This document shows, one piece after another, positions 16,163-23,331 of a stretch of 29,982 bases of DNA. The position numbers and the translations under genes are program-made. Positions within the stretch are counted from its first letter, which is position 1. Each line of letters begins with the position of its first letter. This DNA is from MWEH01 sp964392385 (lineage in GTDB: Bacteria; Bacillota; Clostridia; Christensenellales; DTU072), in contig CAYMPR010000013.1 in the NCBI GenBank assembly GCA_964392385.1, positions 1-29,982 on the forward strand, written 5' to 3'. The notes under the pieces were generated by a model. That model was not told the DNA's origin. It worked only from the letters and a program-made list of their open reading frames with translations, and ran no database searches.

Positions 16163-18883
16163 ATGCTAAAAATTCAAAACATTACAAAGGTTTATGGAAA
16201 AGATATAGAAAAAGTTGAGGCCTTAAGGGGTGTCAACGTTGAATTTAGAAGAAACGAATTTGTCTCAATTTTAGGACCTTCTGGTTGCGGAAAAACTACT
16301 CTTTTAAATATTATTGGCGGACTTGATAGATATACAGATGGTGATTTAATAATTGAAGGATATTCAACTAAAGAGTTTAAAGAAGCTGATTGGAATAACT
16401 ATAGAAATAAAAAAATTGGATTTGTCTTCCAGTCATATAATTTAATACCCCACTTATCTGTTTTAAAGAATGTCGAGATGTCTTTAACTCTTGCTGGAGT
16501 TGATCCTACAACTAGAAAAAGACGTTCGCTTGAAGTTTTAGCAAAGGTTGGTCTTTCTGATAAAGCAAATAAGCGCCCCAATCAACTATCGGGCGGGCAA
16601 ATGCAAAGAGTAGCTATAGCAAGAGCTCTTGTTAATGAGCCTGAAGTAATTTTAGCCGATGAGCCAACTGGCGCACTAGATAGTGAATCAGGTATACAGG
16701 TTCTTGATTTAATGAAGGAAGTTGCAGAAGACAGATTAGTTATTATGGTTACACATAACTCTGATCTTGCTGAAAGATACAGCACACGTATAGTTAGACT
16801 TAGTGATGGTGTAGTAGTTGAAGATTCCATGCCTTTTGATTCTTCGCTAGAAAATGAAGATACTCTAGCTCTATTTTTTAAAGACAATCCTGAAGAACTT
16901 CCAAATACAAATAATATTTCAGTAGAAACCAATCCCACAGGTCCTGCTATGGATTCTTCCGAAGAAGATCTTTCAAAGGTAATCGATTCTTCTCTAGAAC
17001 CCGTTTCCAAAAAGAATACTAAAAAAGCTCCAAAAGAGAGAAAATCTAAATTAGTTGAGTCTAGAACAAGAAGAGCACTAGAAAAAGTTAGAATTTTAGT
17101 AAAGAACAAGAAAAAAGCTGGCGAGAAAACTTCCATGAACTTTGGAACTGCCCTATCTTTAAGCTTTAGAAACTTACTAAATAAAAAAGGCAGGACTATT
17201 ACCACCGCTATTGCAAGCAGCATAGGAATAATTGGAATAATTTTGATCTTATCCCTTAGCGCAGGTTCAAGTAACTATATTGGTAAGCTTGAAGAGAATT
17301 CACTTTCTCAATATCCTATTGCAATCGAAAAACAAAGCATTAATTTTTCTTCCATGATCTCATTACTAACGAATGATAAAAGCGACAGAGAGAAGTATCC
17401 CGATTCCGATGTTATATATACAAAGAAAGTAGTTGGCAGCCTTTTTGAACAAATGACTCAAAACACTGAAGAATTCTTTTCTCAAAACGATCTCCAAGAA
17501 ATTAAAGAGTATATTGATGAAAACAAAGAACAACTTGACCAGTTTGGGTATGTTAAATATGACTACGGCACTGAAATTAACGTATATTGCAACTATGTAG
17601 GCGCTGAAGATTATATGAAAACTAGCCCCTTCCTTGACAGCATGGAATCTGTGCTTGCAAAAATGGGTCTCCCTTCATCAATGGTCAACGTAGTAAAACC
17701 ATACGCAAGTATGATTTTAGTTATGGACGAGATGATGGATAATCCTGATTTATTGAAAAAGCAATATGATTTAGTGGGTGATGCATCAAGATGGCCAACA
17801 AGCGCAGATGAAGTTGTTATTGTTATTAATGAAAGAAATGAAATTGATGATTATGCTCTATTTGCTCTTGGGATAAAAGGCGAAGCTGAAATTGCAAACG
17901 CATTCCTAGGCCAAGATAACACCTTTTCAAGTACTACTTTTACAGTGGATCAACTTTTAGATGTTGAATATAGAGTTTCAACTGCAGCCGATTATTATTA
18001 CTATGATGAAACTGAATCAACATGGAAAGTTAGACCCAGAACAACAAAGACCATCGATTTTGTGGAAAATAATACAATTCCAGTAAAAGTTGTTGGTGTA
18101 TTAAGGCCAAAACAAGGTGTAAATGTTACATCAATTAACGGTCTAATTGGCTATATGCCTGAACTAAATGATTTACTTATTGAAAGAGCTAAGAATCACC
18201 CAGCAGTTATAGCCCAACAAGCTTCAAATACAAATATTTTAAATGGTGATGCATTAAGTGCAAGTGCAAAAGCAGATAGGCTTATAAAAATGGGCTTAAT
18301 TGATGTTTCTAATCCAAAATCAATAAAGCTTTATGCGAACTCCTTTGAAGATAAGGAAAAACTACTTGCATTTATAGATAACTATGATGAGACTTCGACC
18401 GATGCAAACCCAAGAAAAAAGATAAAGTATTTTGATCAACTTACTATTGTTATGAGCTATGTCGAAACGTTAACTAAAACGATTACCGCTGTACTTGTTG
18501 GTTTCTCGGCAATATCACTTGTCGTATCATCTATAATGATAGCTATCATAATCTACACCTCAGTACTTGAAAGACGTAAGGAAATTGGGGTACTTAGAAG
18601 CCTTGGCGCAAGAAAAATGGATATATCAAATGTATTCAATGCTGAATCTACTCTTATTGGCTTTTTATCGGGTTTAATAGGAGCGTTTATAGCCTTCCTT
18701 ATTATCTTGCCCGTCAATGTCATTCTATACAATTTTCTCGATGTCCAAAACCTAATAAAAATGGAGTGGTGGCATGTAGTTATGATGCTAGGCATTTCTA
18801 CAACGCTTAGTTTAATGGCAGGCTTTATTCCTTCACGAATCGCAGCAAACCGCGACCCTGCAACGGCTCTTAGAACCGATTAG
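16163..18883 (+). CDS. Fused ABC transporter ATPase-permease, MacB type
   Basis: A 906-residue half-transporter with the ATPase fused to its permease. Residues 1-220 are the nucleotide-binding domain: Walker A GPSGCGKTT (38-46), Q-loop FVFQ (87-90), signature LSGGQMQRVAIARAL (142-156), Walker B VILADEPTGALDS (162-174, Glu167) and His198. Residues about 222-325 form a charged cytoplasmic linker, acidic first and then very Lys/Arg-rich. The permease follows with span 1 at about 345-367, an extracytoplasmic domain of about 400 residues, and three closing spans after ETLTKTITAVLVGFSAISLV, with ERRKEIGVLRSLGARK as coupling motif: the four-span MacB plan. By family it probably exports or extracts peptides, toxins or lipoproteins, often in drug or antimicrobial-peptide defence. 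AAGGAG lies 6 nt before the ATG. It is monocistronic. Confidence 0.93.
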   Translation: MLKIQNITKVYGKDIEKVEALRGVNVEFRRNEFVSILGPSGCGKTTLLNIIGGLDRYTDGDLIIEGYSTKEFKEADWNNYRNKKIGFVFQSYNLIPHLSVLKNVEMSLTLAGVDPTTRKRRSLEVLAKVGLSDKANKRPNQLSGGQMQRVAIARALVNEPEVILADEPTGALDSESGIQVLDLMKEVAEDRLVIMVTHNSDLAERYSTRIVRLSDGVVVEDSMPFDSSLENEDTLALFFKDNPEELPNTNNISVETNPTGPAMDSSEEDLSKVIDSSLEPVSKKNTKKAPKERKSKLVESRTRRALEKVRILVKNKKKAGEKTSMNFGTALSLSFRNLLNKKGRTITTAIASSIGIIGIILILSLSAGSSNYIGKLEENSLSQYPIAIEKQSINFSSMISLLTNDKSDREKYPDSDVIYTKKVVGSLFEQMTQNTEEFFSQNDLQEIKEYIDENKEQLDQFGYVKYDYGTEINVYCNYVGAEDYMKTSPFLDSMESVLAKMGLPSSMVNVVKPYASMILVMDEMMDNPDLLKKQYDLVGDASRWPTSADEVVIVINERNEIDDYALFALGIKGEAEIANAFLGQDNTFSSTTFTVDQLLDVEYRVSTAADYYYYDETESTWKVRPRTTKTIDFVENNTIPVKVVGVLRPKQGVNVTSINGLIGYMPELNDLLIERAKNHPAVIAQQASNTNILNGDALSASAKADRLIKMGLIDVSNPKSIKLYANSFEDKEKLLAFIDNYDETSTDANPRKKIKYFDQLTIVMSYVETLTKTITAVLVGFSAISLVVSSIMIAIIIYTSVLERRKEIGVLRSLGARKMDISNVFNAESTLIGFLSGLIGAFIAFLIILPVNVILYNFLDVQNLIKMEWWHVVMMLGISTTLSLMAGFIPSRIAANRDPATALRTD

Positions 18884-18907
18884 AGCACATTCCTTTTTCA
18901 CAATAAT

Positions 18908-18946
18908 AAAAGCCCTCTTTTCATTTTTTTGAGGGCTTTTTTGTTT
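18908..18946. terminator. Terminator between convergent ABC and EEP genes, probably bidirectional
   Basis: AAAAGCCCTC (18908-18917) and GAGGGCTTTT (18931-18940) form a perfect 10-bp stem with a 13-nt loop, ending in a T-run on the plus strand. Read on the minus strand the stem is followed by TTTTATTATT. It lies 24 nt after the ABC stop and 34 nt from the EEP stop, so it can end both transcripts. Confidence 0.85.
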
Positions 18947-18974
18947 TATGATATAACGAAAAAAATTAATTATA

Positions 18975-19916
18975 TTACGGCAAAATCTCAAAAAGAGAAA
19001 TAATTGCATAATGATCAGAAGCGAAATTACCTTCTCCAAACCTAGATATATCATCATTAAGCACTCTATGCTCTATAAGATTAAAATGTGTTTTATCTAC
19101 AAAGCAATAATCAATTATGGTATCATTCTCTGGCCCATCAAAACCATTGCTTGTAGCGCTATTAGCCATATTAGAGGGAGAGGTTCTAGTGTCAATCATA
19201 AAGTCAGCCCATAAGGCATAATTGTCACTATCGGGCCTTAAATTAAAATCTCCTGTGATAAAATATGGATCTTCGCCTGGCATCAACTCACTTAGAAGAA
19301 CTGTTGCTTTGTACTGCGCTTCTCCCCAGTTTAAGTGGGTATTGTAATAAACAAATTCCTTGCCAGTTGCAATAATCTTTAGCTTAACATAAGGGCAAAT
19401 CCTAATGTGTTCAGCGCCCCATGTGCTGCTTCCCACGACATCTGGCGTATCGGAAAGCCAATAACAACCATGACTTACAAGCTCAAATTTATCTTTTTTA
19501 AAAAGAATTGGCATTGCTTCGTCATTTTTAAAACCAAAAGCCTCTACAATGGGGTTTTCAAATCCACCTTGCCTATAATATGTAATAAACTCATAGTACT
19601 CGCCAAAGTCTCTAGTAAAATCTTCTATGTGAAATCTAGTGGCTTCTTGAAGACCAATTACATCGGGGAATTCCTCATTTATTCTTGTTTTTAGTCTGTC
19701 ATACCTCTTTTCATAAGAAATTTCACTCTCGAGAATTGATTGCAATATATCATAGACTTTCACGTTGTAGCTCATAACCTTTATGGTATTAGGAGACAAT
19801 ACTTCCGTTTCGTTCTCTATATTGCCTTCAAAAATAATTCCATCAGCCACTGCAGCGAGTGTGATAGAAGATAATATGACTACAAGAAGTATAATTAAAC
19901 TTTTTATCTTATTCAT
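18975..19916 (-). CDS. Exported endonuclease/exonuclease/phosphatase (EEP) family enzyme
   Basis: A 313-residue metal-dependent phosphodiesterase or phosphomonoesterase. An N-terminal hydrophobic segment (residues 4-24) is a signal peptide or anchor, so it acts outside the membrane. The EEP active-site set is complete: MSYNVK (Asn51), GLQEA (Glu91), NTHLNWG (His194), TGDFNL (Asp223, Asn225), IIDYCF (Asp269) and SDH (Asp301, His302). The fold covers nucleases, neutral sphingomyelinases and inositol-polyphosphate phosphatases, and the motifs alone do not say which. Its place after the phospholipase C-like gene favours a lipid or inositol-phosphate substrate over DNA. The ATG at 19916 is chosen because GGGGG (19932-19928) lies 11 nt upstream inside the preceding gene, whose stop is only 7 nt away, suggesting translational coupling. 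Confidence 0.9.
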   Translation of the reverse strand: MNKIKSLIILLVVILSSITLAAVADGIIFEGNIENETEVLSPNTIKVMSYNVKVYDILQSILESEISYEKRYDRLKTRINEEFPDVIGLQEATRFHIEDFTRDFGEYYEFITYYRQGGFENPIVEAFGFKNDEAMPILFKKDKFELVSHGCYWLSDTPDVVGSSTWGAEHIRICPYVKLKIIATGKEFVYYNTHLNWGEAQYKATVLLSELMPGEDPYFITGDFNLRPDSDNYALWADFMIDTRTSPSNMANSATSNGFDGPENDTIIDYCFVDKTHFNLIEHRVLNDDISRFGEGNFASDHYAIISLFEILP

Positions 19917-19923
19917 ATAAAAA

Positions 19924-21147
19924 TCAACCCCCAATTTCTTTATCATCGCTTGTAGGTGGTGAAACAATATCTGTTTCTGTTATGCTTTCTTGAGCATTAA
20001 GAGGTGTTTCAATTCCTAGTTCTTTATCATCGCTTGTAGGTGGTGAAACAACATCTGTTTCTGTTTTCTTTTCCTCAGCAACAATGGGAGTTTCAACTAC
20101 AACCTCTTTCTTTTCTGATAAGCTGCAAGCAACTGTTACTTCTTCTATAACTATGGGGTTTGAAGCTTCTTTTCTTACATATACTGGAAGTGACGGCGAT
20201 TCTAAACCATTATTTTTTTCATATATATACTCGATATCAATTCCCTCGTAATTAACTCTAAATAAGTTCTTCTCAAGTGGTGCGCCTTCAAATATTGCTT
20301 TTGATAGCATTGGGATATAGGTAATTGCTGCAGTAGCAATTGCAAAATCAACAAGCTCAATAAAATCAAAGTCGGTAAGCTGGTCTCTATTTCTTGCAAC
20401 TCTCCAGCTCTTATGTTTGAAATTTAGGTAATCAACCGTTCCATATCCTTCTGGAGGGCGCATTAAAGCTGTAAATTTTTTCTTGGATTCTTTTCTATCT
20501 TCTATTTTATCCACTATTGGCCTTAATTTACCATGCGGATCGTTAGCTATCGCTAAGAAAAGGCGGGTGATTTCAAGTGACTGCGAAGCTTTTTTGGCAG
20601 TAAGAGGTATGCCATAAATATTATTTATAACATCTTCGTACATTTTCCCAACTTTAAGCCTTGTCTTTTTCCGCGTTCTTAATTCCTTATTAGGTTTATA
20701 TTTGTTGGAGTTTTCATATCCCATCCGTTTTGTGCAAATATATTCATCGCCTGCACTTTCAATTAATGTATGCACGGTTTTTGCTAAAACGGGCCTTAAA
20801 TCTTTTACAACGCCTTCCTCACAAAAAGCATTTACATATGGATGACAATGCAAATCAGCGACATAGTGACACATTAGTCCTAAAGCATAACTAATAAGGA
20901 GTCTATCCCTATTTTTGTTTAAGTATTTTGCCACTTCGCTAAAAACCTCGTAGTGCTTTATATATTGCATGATGTTAGGATATCTTCCAATCTCAACTCC
21001 AAGCTCTCTTAAGGCAAATAGGTAATCAGGCCCGATTGAGCCAAAGATAAATGCATCTTTATGCTCTTCTATTATGACCTTTAACTCATCTGGTAAAGAT
21101 TTTTCTACTTCTTTTGCAAAATATACATGTGTAATCAGATTTGGCAT
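19924..21147 (-). CDS. Zinc-dependent phospholipase C family protein with repetitive tail
   Basis: A 407-residue protein. The start MPNLITHVYFAKEV and FIFGSIGPDYLFAL are typical of the zinc-dependent phospholipase C / S1-P1 nuclease-related family (Zn_dep_PLPC). Candidate zinc ligands are His7, Asp41, His65, the pair His94-x3-Asp98 (CHYVADLHCH), and His126-x3-Glu130 (HTLIE), mirroring the HxxxD and HxxxE pairs of Bacillus cereus PLC. The family cleaves phospholipid headgroups, but many members from gut Clostridia are uncharacterised. No signal peptide is present, so it may stay in the cytoplasm. After about residue 350 comes an acidic Pro/Thr/Ser-rich tail with two 28-residue repeats. GGAGG lies 5 nt before the ATG. 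It follows iolG by 50 nt, with a hairpin between them, and precedes the EEP gene by 7 nt. Confidence 0.82.
   Translation of the reverse strand: MPNLITHVYFAKEVEKSLPDELKVIIEEHKDAFIFGSIGPDYLFALRELGVEIGRYPNIMQYIKHYEVFSEVAKYLNKNRDRLLISYALGLMCHYVADLHCHPYVNAFCEEGVVKDLRPVLAKTVHTLIESAGDEYICTKRMGYENSNKYKPNKELRTRKKTRLKVGKMYEDVINNIYGIPLTAKKASQSLEITRLFLAIANDPHGKLRPIVDKIEDRKESKKKFTALMRPPEGYGTVDYLNFKHKSWRVARNRDQLTDFDFIELVDFAIATAAITYIPMLSKAIFEGAPLEKNLFRVNYEGIDIEYIYEKNNGLESPSLPVYVRKEASNPIVIEEVTVACSLSEKKEVVVETPIVAEEKKTETDVVSPPTSDDKELGIETPLNAQESITETDIVSPPTSDDKEIGG
19936..20065. repeat. 84-bp tandem duplication in the 3' end of the phospholipase gene
   Basis: A 46-bp block at 19936-19981 recurs at 20020-20065 with a single mismatch (T/C). 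The offset is 84 bp, exactly 28 codons, so the frame is kept. The sequence between the blocks aligns more loosely with the bases after the second block. The encoded units both contain TETD(V/I)VSPPTSDDKE followed by (L/I)G. Confidence 0.92.
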
Positions 21148-21166
21148 TCATTCCTCCATAAAACTA

Positions 21167-21186
21167 GCGCTCCAAAAATGGAGCGC
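21167..21186. promoter_or_regulatory. GC-rich hairpin between iolG and the phospholipase gene
   Basis: GCGCTCC (21167-21173) and GGAGCGC (21180-21186) form a perfect 7-bp stem with a 6-nt loop, 11 nt after the iolG stop. On the minus strand it is followed by TAGTTTTAT, a poor U-tract, and then by the GGAGG of the next gene. It may act as a partial terminator lowering expression of the two downstream genes, or protect the upstream iol mRNA from 3' decay. Confidence 0.55.
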
Positions 21187-21197
21187 ATAAGTTGTTA

Positions 21198-22223
21198 TTA
21201 AAGTTTAAATTCTTTTTCTATTTCTTCAATTTTTACTGGTCTTCCAAGAGTTACTGATCTCTTCGCTGCAAGTCCAATTAAAACTGGCTTTAAGCCGTCT
21301 ATAACATTAACCTCGGTTTCGGTATTATTTACAACTGCGTTAATAAAGGAAGTAACTTCGTTTGAATAAGCTTCCATATATCTTTGTAAAAAGAAAAATT
21401 GTGGCTTTTCAGCAATTACTCCGCTTCCATCGCTTAATACTGTTGTGCTTTCCGGCACATTGCCTACTGCAATCTGCCCTTTGCTTCCAAAAGCCTCAAC
21501 TCTTTGATCATATCCATATGTTGCTCTTCTGCAATTATCAATTACTGCTAAGGCACCATTACTAAGCTTTAAGGATATTACTGCTGTATCGATATCTCCT
21601 GCTTCGCCTATTGCTTTATCAACTGTTACACCACCAAGAGCATAAACCTCGGTAACTTCTGCCCCTGACATATATCTAACCATATCAAAATCATGAATTG
21701 TCATATCAAGGAAAATTCCTCCCGATACTTTAATATATGATACTGGCGGTGGTCCAGGATCCCTTGATGTAATTTTTAAAATACTTAAGTCGCCAATTTT
21801 GCCTTGTAAAACAGCTTCTTTTGCCGCTCTAAAGTTTCTATCAAATCTTCTTTGAAAGCCAACCTGATACTTTACTTTGTACTTTTTAATAGCCGCAATT
21901 ACTTCTTTAATTTTTTCTACATCGTGGTCAATTGGCTTCTCACAAAATACATGCTTTCCAGCTTTTATTGCTTCTAGAGAAATTTTGCTGTGGGTATCGG
22001 TTGAGGAACAAATAAGGACTATATCAATTTCTTTATCATTAATTATTTTGGTATAGTCAGTATAAACCTCGCTTACGCCCATCTTTTTCGCCCATTCTTC
22101 GGTTTCTTTATTCATGAATGGATCTGCAATTGCTTTAAGTTCAGCGTTTTTTACAAAATGCTTAACTGATTCGGTATGTACTTTACCGATTCTTCCTGCC
22201 CCAATAATGCCTATTTTTAACAT
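21198..22223 (-). CDS. iolG: Inositol 2-dehydrogenase family oxidoreductase
   Basis: A 341-residue Gfo/Idh/MocA enzyme oxidising myo-inositol to 2-keto-myo-inositol (scyllo-inosose) with NAD+, the first step of inositol catabolism. The NAD-binding fold opens with IGIIGAGRIGKVH (GxGxxG at 8-13). FCEKPIDHD gives catalytic Lys97, and FLDMTIHDFDMVRYM gives Asp174 and His178, the Lys/Asp/His set of Bacillus IolG. GGAG lies just upstream of the ATG at 22223. It is the fourth iol enzyme in transcription order, 92 nt after iolE. Members of this family also accept D-chiro-inositol, scyllo-inositol or glucose, so substrate preference is inferred from its neighbours. A 5-bp hairpin (22244-22258) lies in the leader. 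Confidence 0.9.
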   Translation of the reverse strand: MLKIGIIGAGRIGKVHTESVKHFVKNAELKAIADPFMNKETEEWAKKMGVSEVYTDYTKIINDKEIDIVLICSSTDTHSKISLEAIKAGKHVFCEKPIDHDVEKIKEVIAAIKKYKVKYQVGFQRRFDRNFRAAKEAVLQGKIGDLSILKITSRDPGPPPVSYIKVSGGIFLDMTIHDFDMVRYMSGAEVTEVYALGGVTVDKAIGEAGDIDTAVISLKLSNGALAVIDNCRRATYGYDQRVEAFGSKGQIAVGNVPESTTVLSDGSGVIAEKPQFFFLQRYMEAYSNEVTSFINAVVNNTETEVNVIDGLKPVLIGLAAKRSVTLGRPVKIEEIEKEFKL

Positions 22224-22315
22224 ATCTTTTTCTCCTATTTTTTATCGCTATACGCGATTAATATCGTTTGCTACCCTCATTATTAACCTTACTAGGTCTA
22301 AGCAATCACCGTTTA

Positions 22316-23215
22316 TTAGACGCCAGCTACTTTTCTAACATATTCCCTTGCTTTTTTTGCATATTCAAGTGGGTTTGCAATAGATGGGTCTTGCTCGGCT
22401 TCAACTAGCATCCATCCTTCATATCCAGCTTTATCAAGTATTTCAAAGATTGACTTAAAATCTACTACTCCATCTCCTGGAACAGTAAATGCACCAAGTC
22501 TAACGCCTTTTAAGAAAGAAAGATGTTGATCCTTAACTTTTTTCACTATTTTCGGTCTAATATCTTTAAGGTGAACGTGCCTAACTCTATCTACATATTT
22601 TTTTAGTACTCTTATATAGTCTTCTCCACAGTATGCTAAATGGCCACTATCAAATAATAGATTTACGTACCTAGGGTTTGTGCCAACCATCATTTTATCA
22701 ATTTCATCTTCTGTTTGCACAACCGTTCCCATATGATGATGAACAGCTAAGGAAATTCCAAACTTTTCTAGAGCGATTTTTCCAAGTCTATCTAACCCTT
22801 CATTTAATCTTCTCCATTCAATTTCATTCATCACATATTTTTTTTCAAATACTGGTGTATCCATTTGACCTTGAATAGAGTAGCTTTGCTCACTTACGCC
22901 TATAACTTTAGCACCAGTTTCCTTTAAAAATTGACATTGCTTAACAAACTCTTCTTCATTTTCCACATAGCTCTTGGTTAGAAGAAATGTAGAAAACCAT
23001 CTATTTGCAACTCTTAGGCCATGTTGAGCTAGTATCCCTTTTAGAACCAATGATTCTTGCGGATACTTATTGCCAATTTCCGTTCCAGTATAACCACTTT
23101 CAGCCATTTCAGAAATGCATCTCTCAAATGAAATTTCTTTTCCTAAATCGGGCATATCATCATTTGTCCAGCCGATTGGCGCAATGCCTATTTCAATATT
23201 TTTTCCTTTAAACAT
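22316..23215 (-). CDS. iolE: Inosose dehydratase
   Basis: A 299-residue TIM-barrel enzyme of the AP-endonuclease-2 superfamily. The N-terminus IEIGIAPIGWTNDDMPDLG with ISEMAESGYTGTEIGNKYP is the characteristic IolE sequence. Likely metal- and substrate-binding positions are VHHHMGT (His159-161), FDSGH (Asp189, His191), HVHLKD (His215) and VEAEQDP (Glu272/274). It removes water from 2-keto-myo-inositol to give 3D-(3,5/4)-trihydroxycyclohexane-1,2-dione, the substrate of IolD, and needs Mn2+ or Co2+ in studied homologues. GGAGG lies upstream of the ATG at 23215. It sits 116 nt after iolD and 92 nt before iolG. Confidence 0.94.
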   Translation of the reverse strand: MFKGKNIEIGIAPIGWTNDDMPDLGKEISFERCISEMAESGYTGTEIGNKYPQESLVLKGILAQHGLRVANRWFSTFLLTKSYVENEEEFVKQCQFLKETGAKVIGVSEQSYSIQGQMDTPVFEKKYVMNEIEWRRLNEGLDRLGKIALEKFGISLAVHHHMGTVVQTEDEIDKMMVGTNPRYVNLLFDSGHLAYCGEDYIRVLKKYVDRVRHVHLKDIRPKIVKKVKDQHLSFLKGVRLGAFTVPGDGVVDFKSIFEILDKAGYEGWMLVEAEQDPSIANPLEYAKKAREYVRKVAGV

Positions 23216-23270
23216 ATACTCCTCCTTATAGCTTTTGGGATAGCCCCATCTTTTGTTCTTTGTTACTTTG

Positions 23271-23304
23271 TAGCAACTTATTCGAAATTATCTAGCAACT
23301 TATT
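23271..23304. repeat. 12-bp direct repeat in the iolD-iolE spacer
   Basis: TAGCAACTTATT occurs at 23271-23282 and 23293-23304, offset 22 bp, or about two helical turns. It lies in the 116-nt spacer, upstream of iolE in transcription direction. It could bind a regulator or be a small slippage duplication. Confidence 0.45.
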
Positions 23305-23331
23305 TATCTAAAAATTGTTTATTGTTTACCC

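Noticed and set aside
16582..17223. A 213-residue open frame on the minus strand inside the fused ABC gene
   Set aside because: It is antisense to the ATPase and linker, has low-complexity Ser/Phe/Leu content, and no ribosome binding site was seen. The plus strand shows all ABC motifs in frame.
19917..19967. Longer EEP protein starting inside the phospholipase gene
   Set aside because: The extra residues overlap the phospholipase reading frame, while the ATG at 19916 has GGGGG upstream and begins a standard signal peptide.
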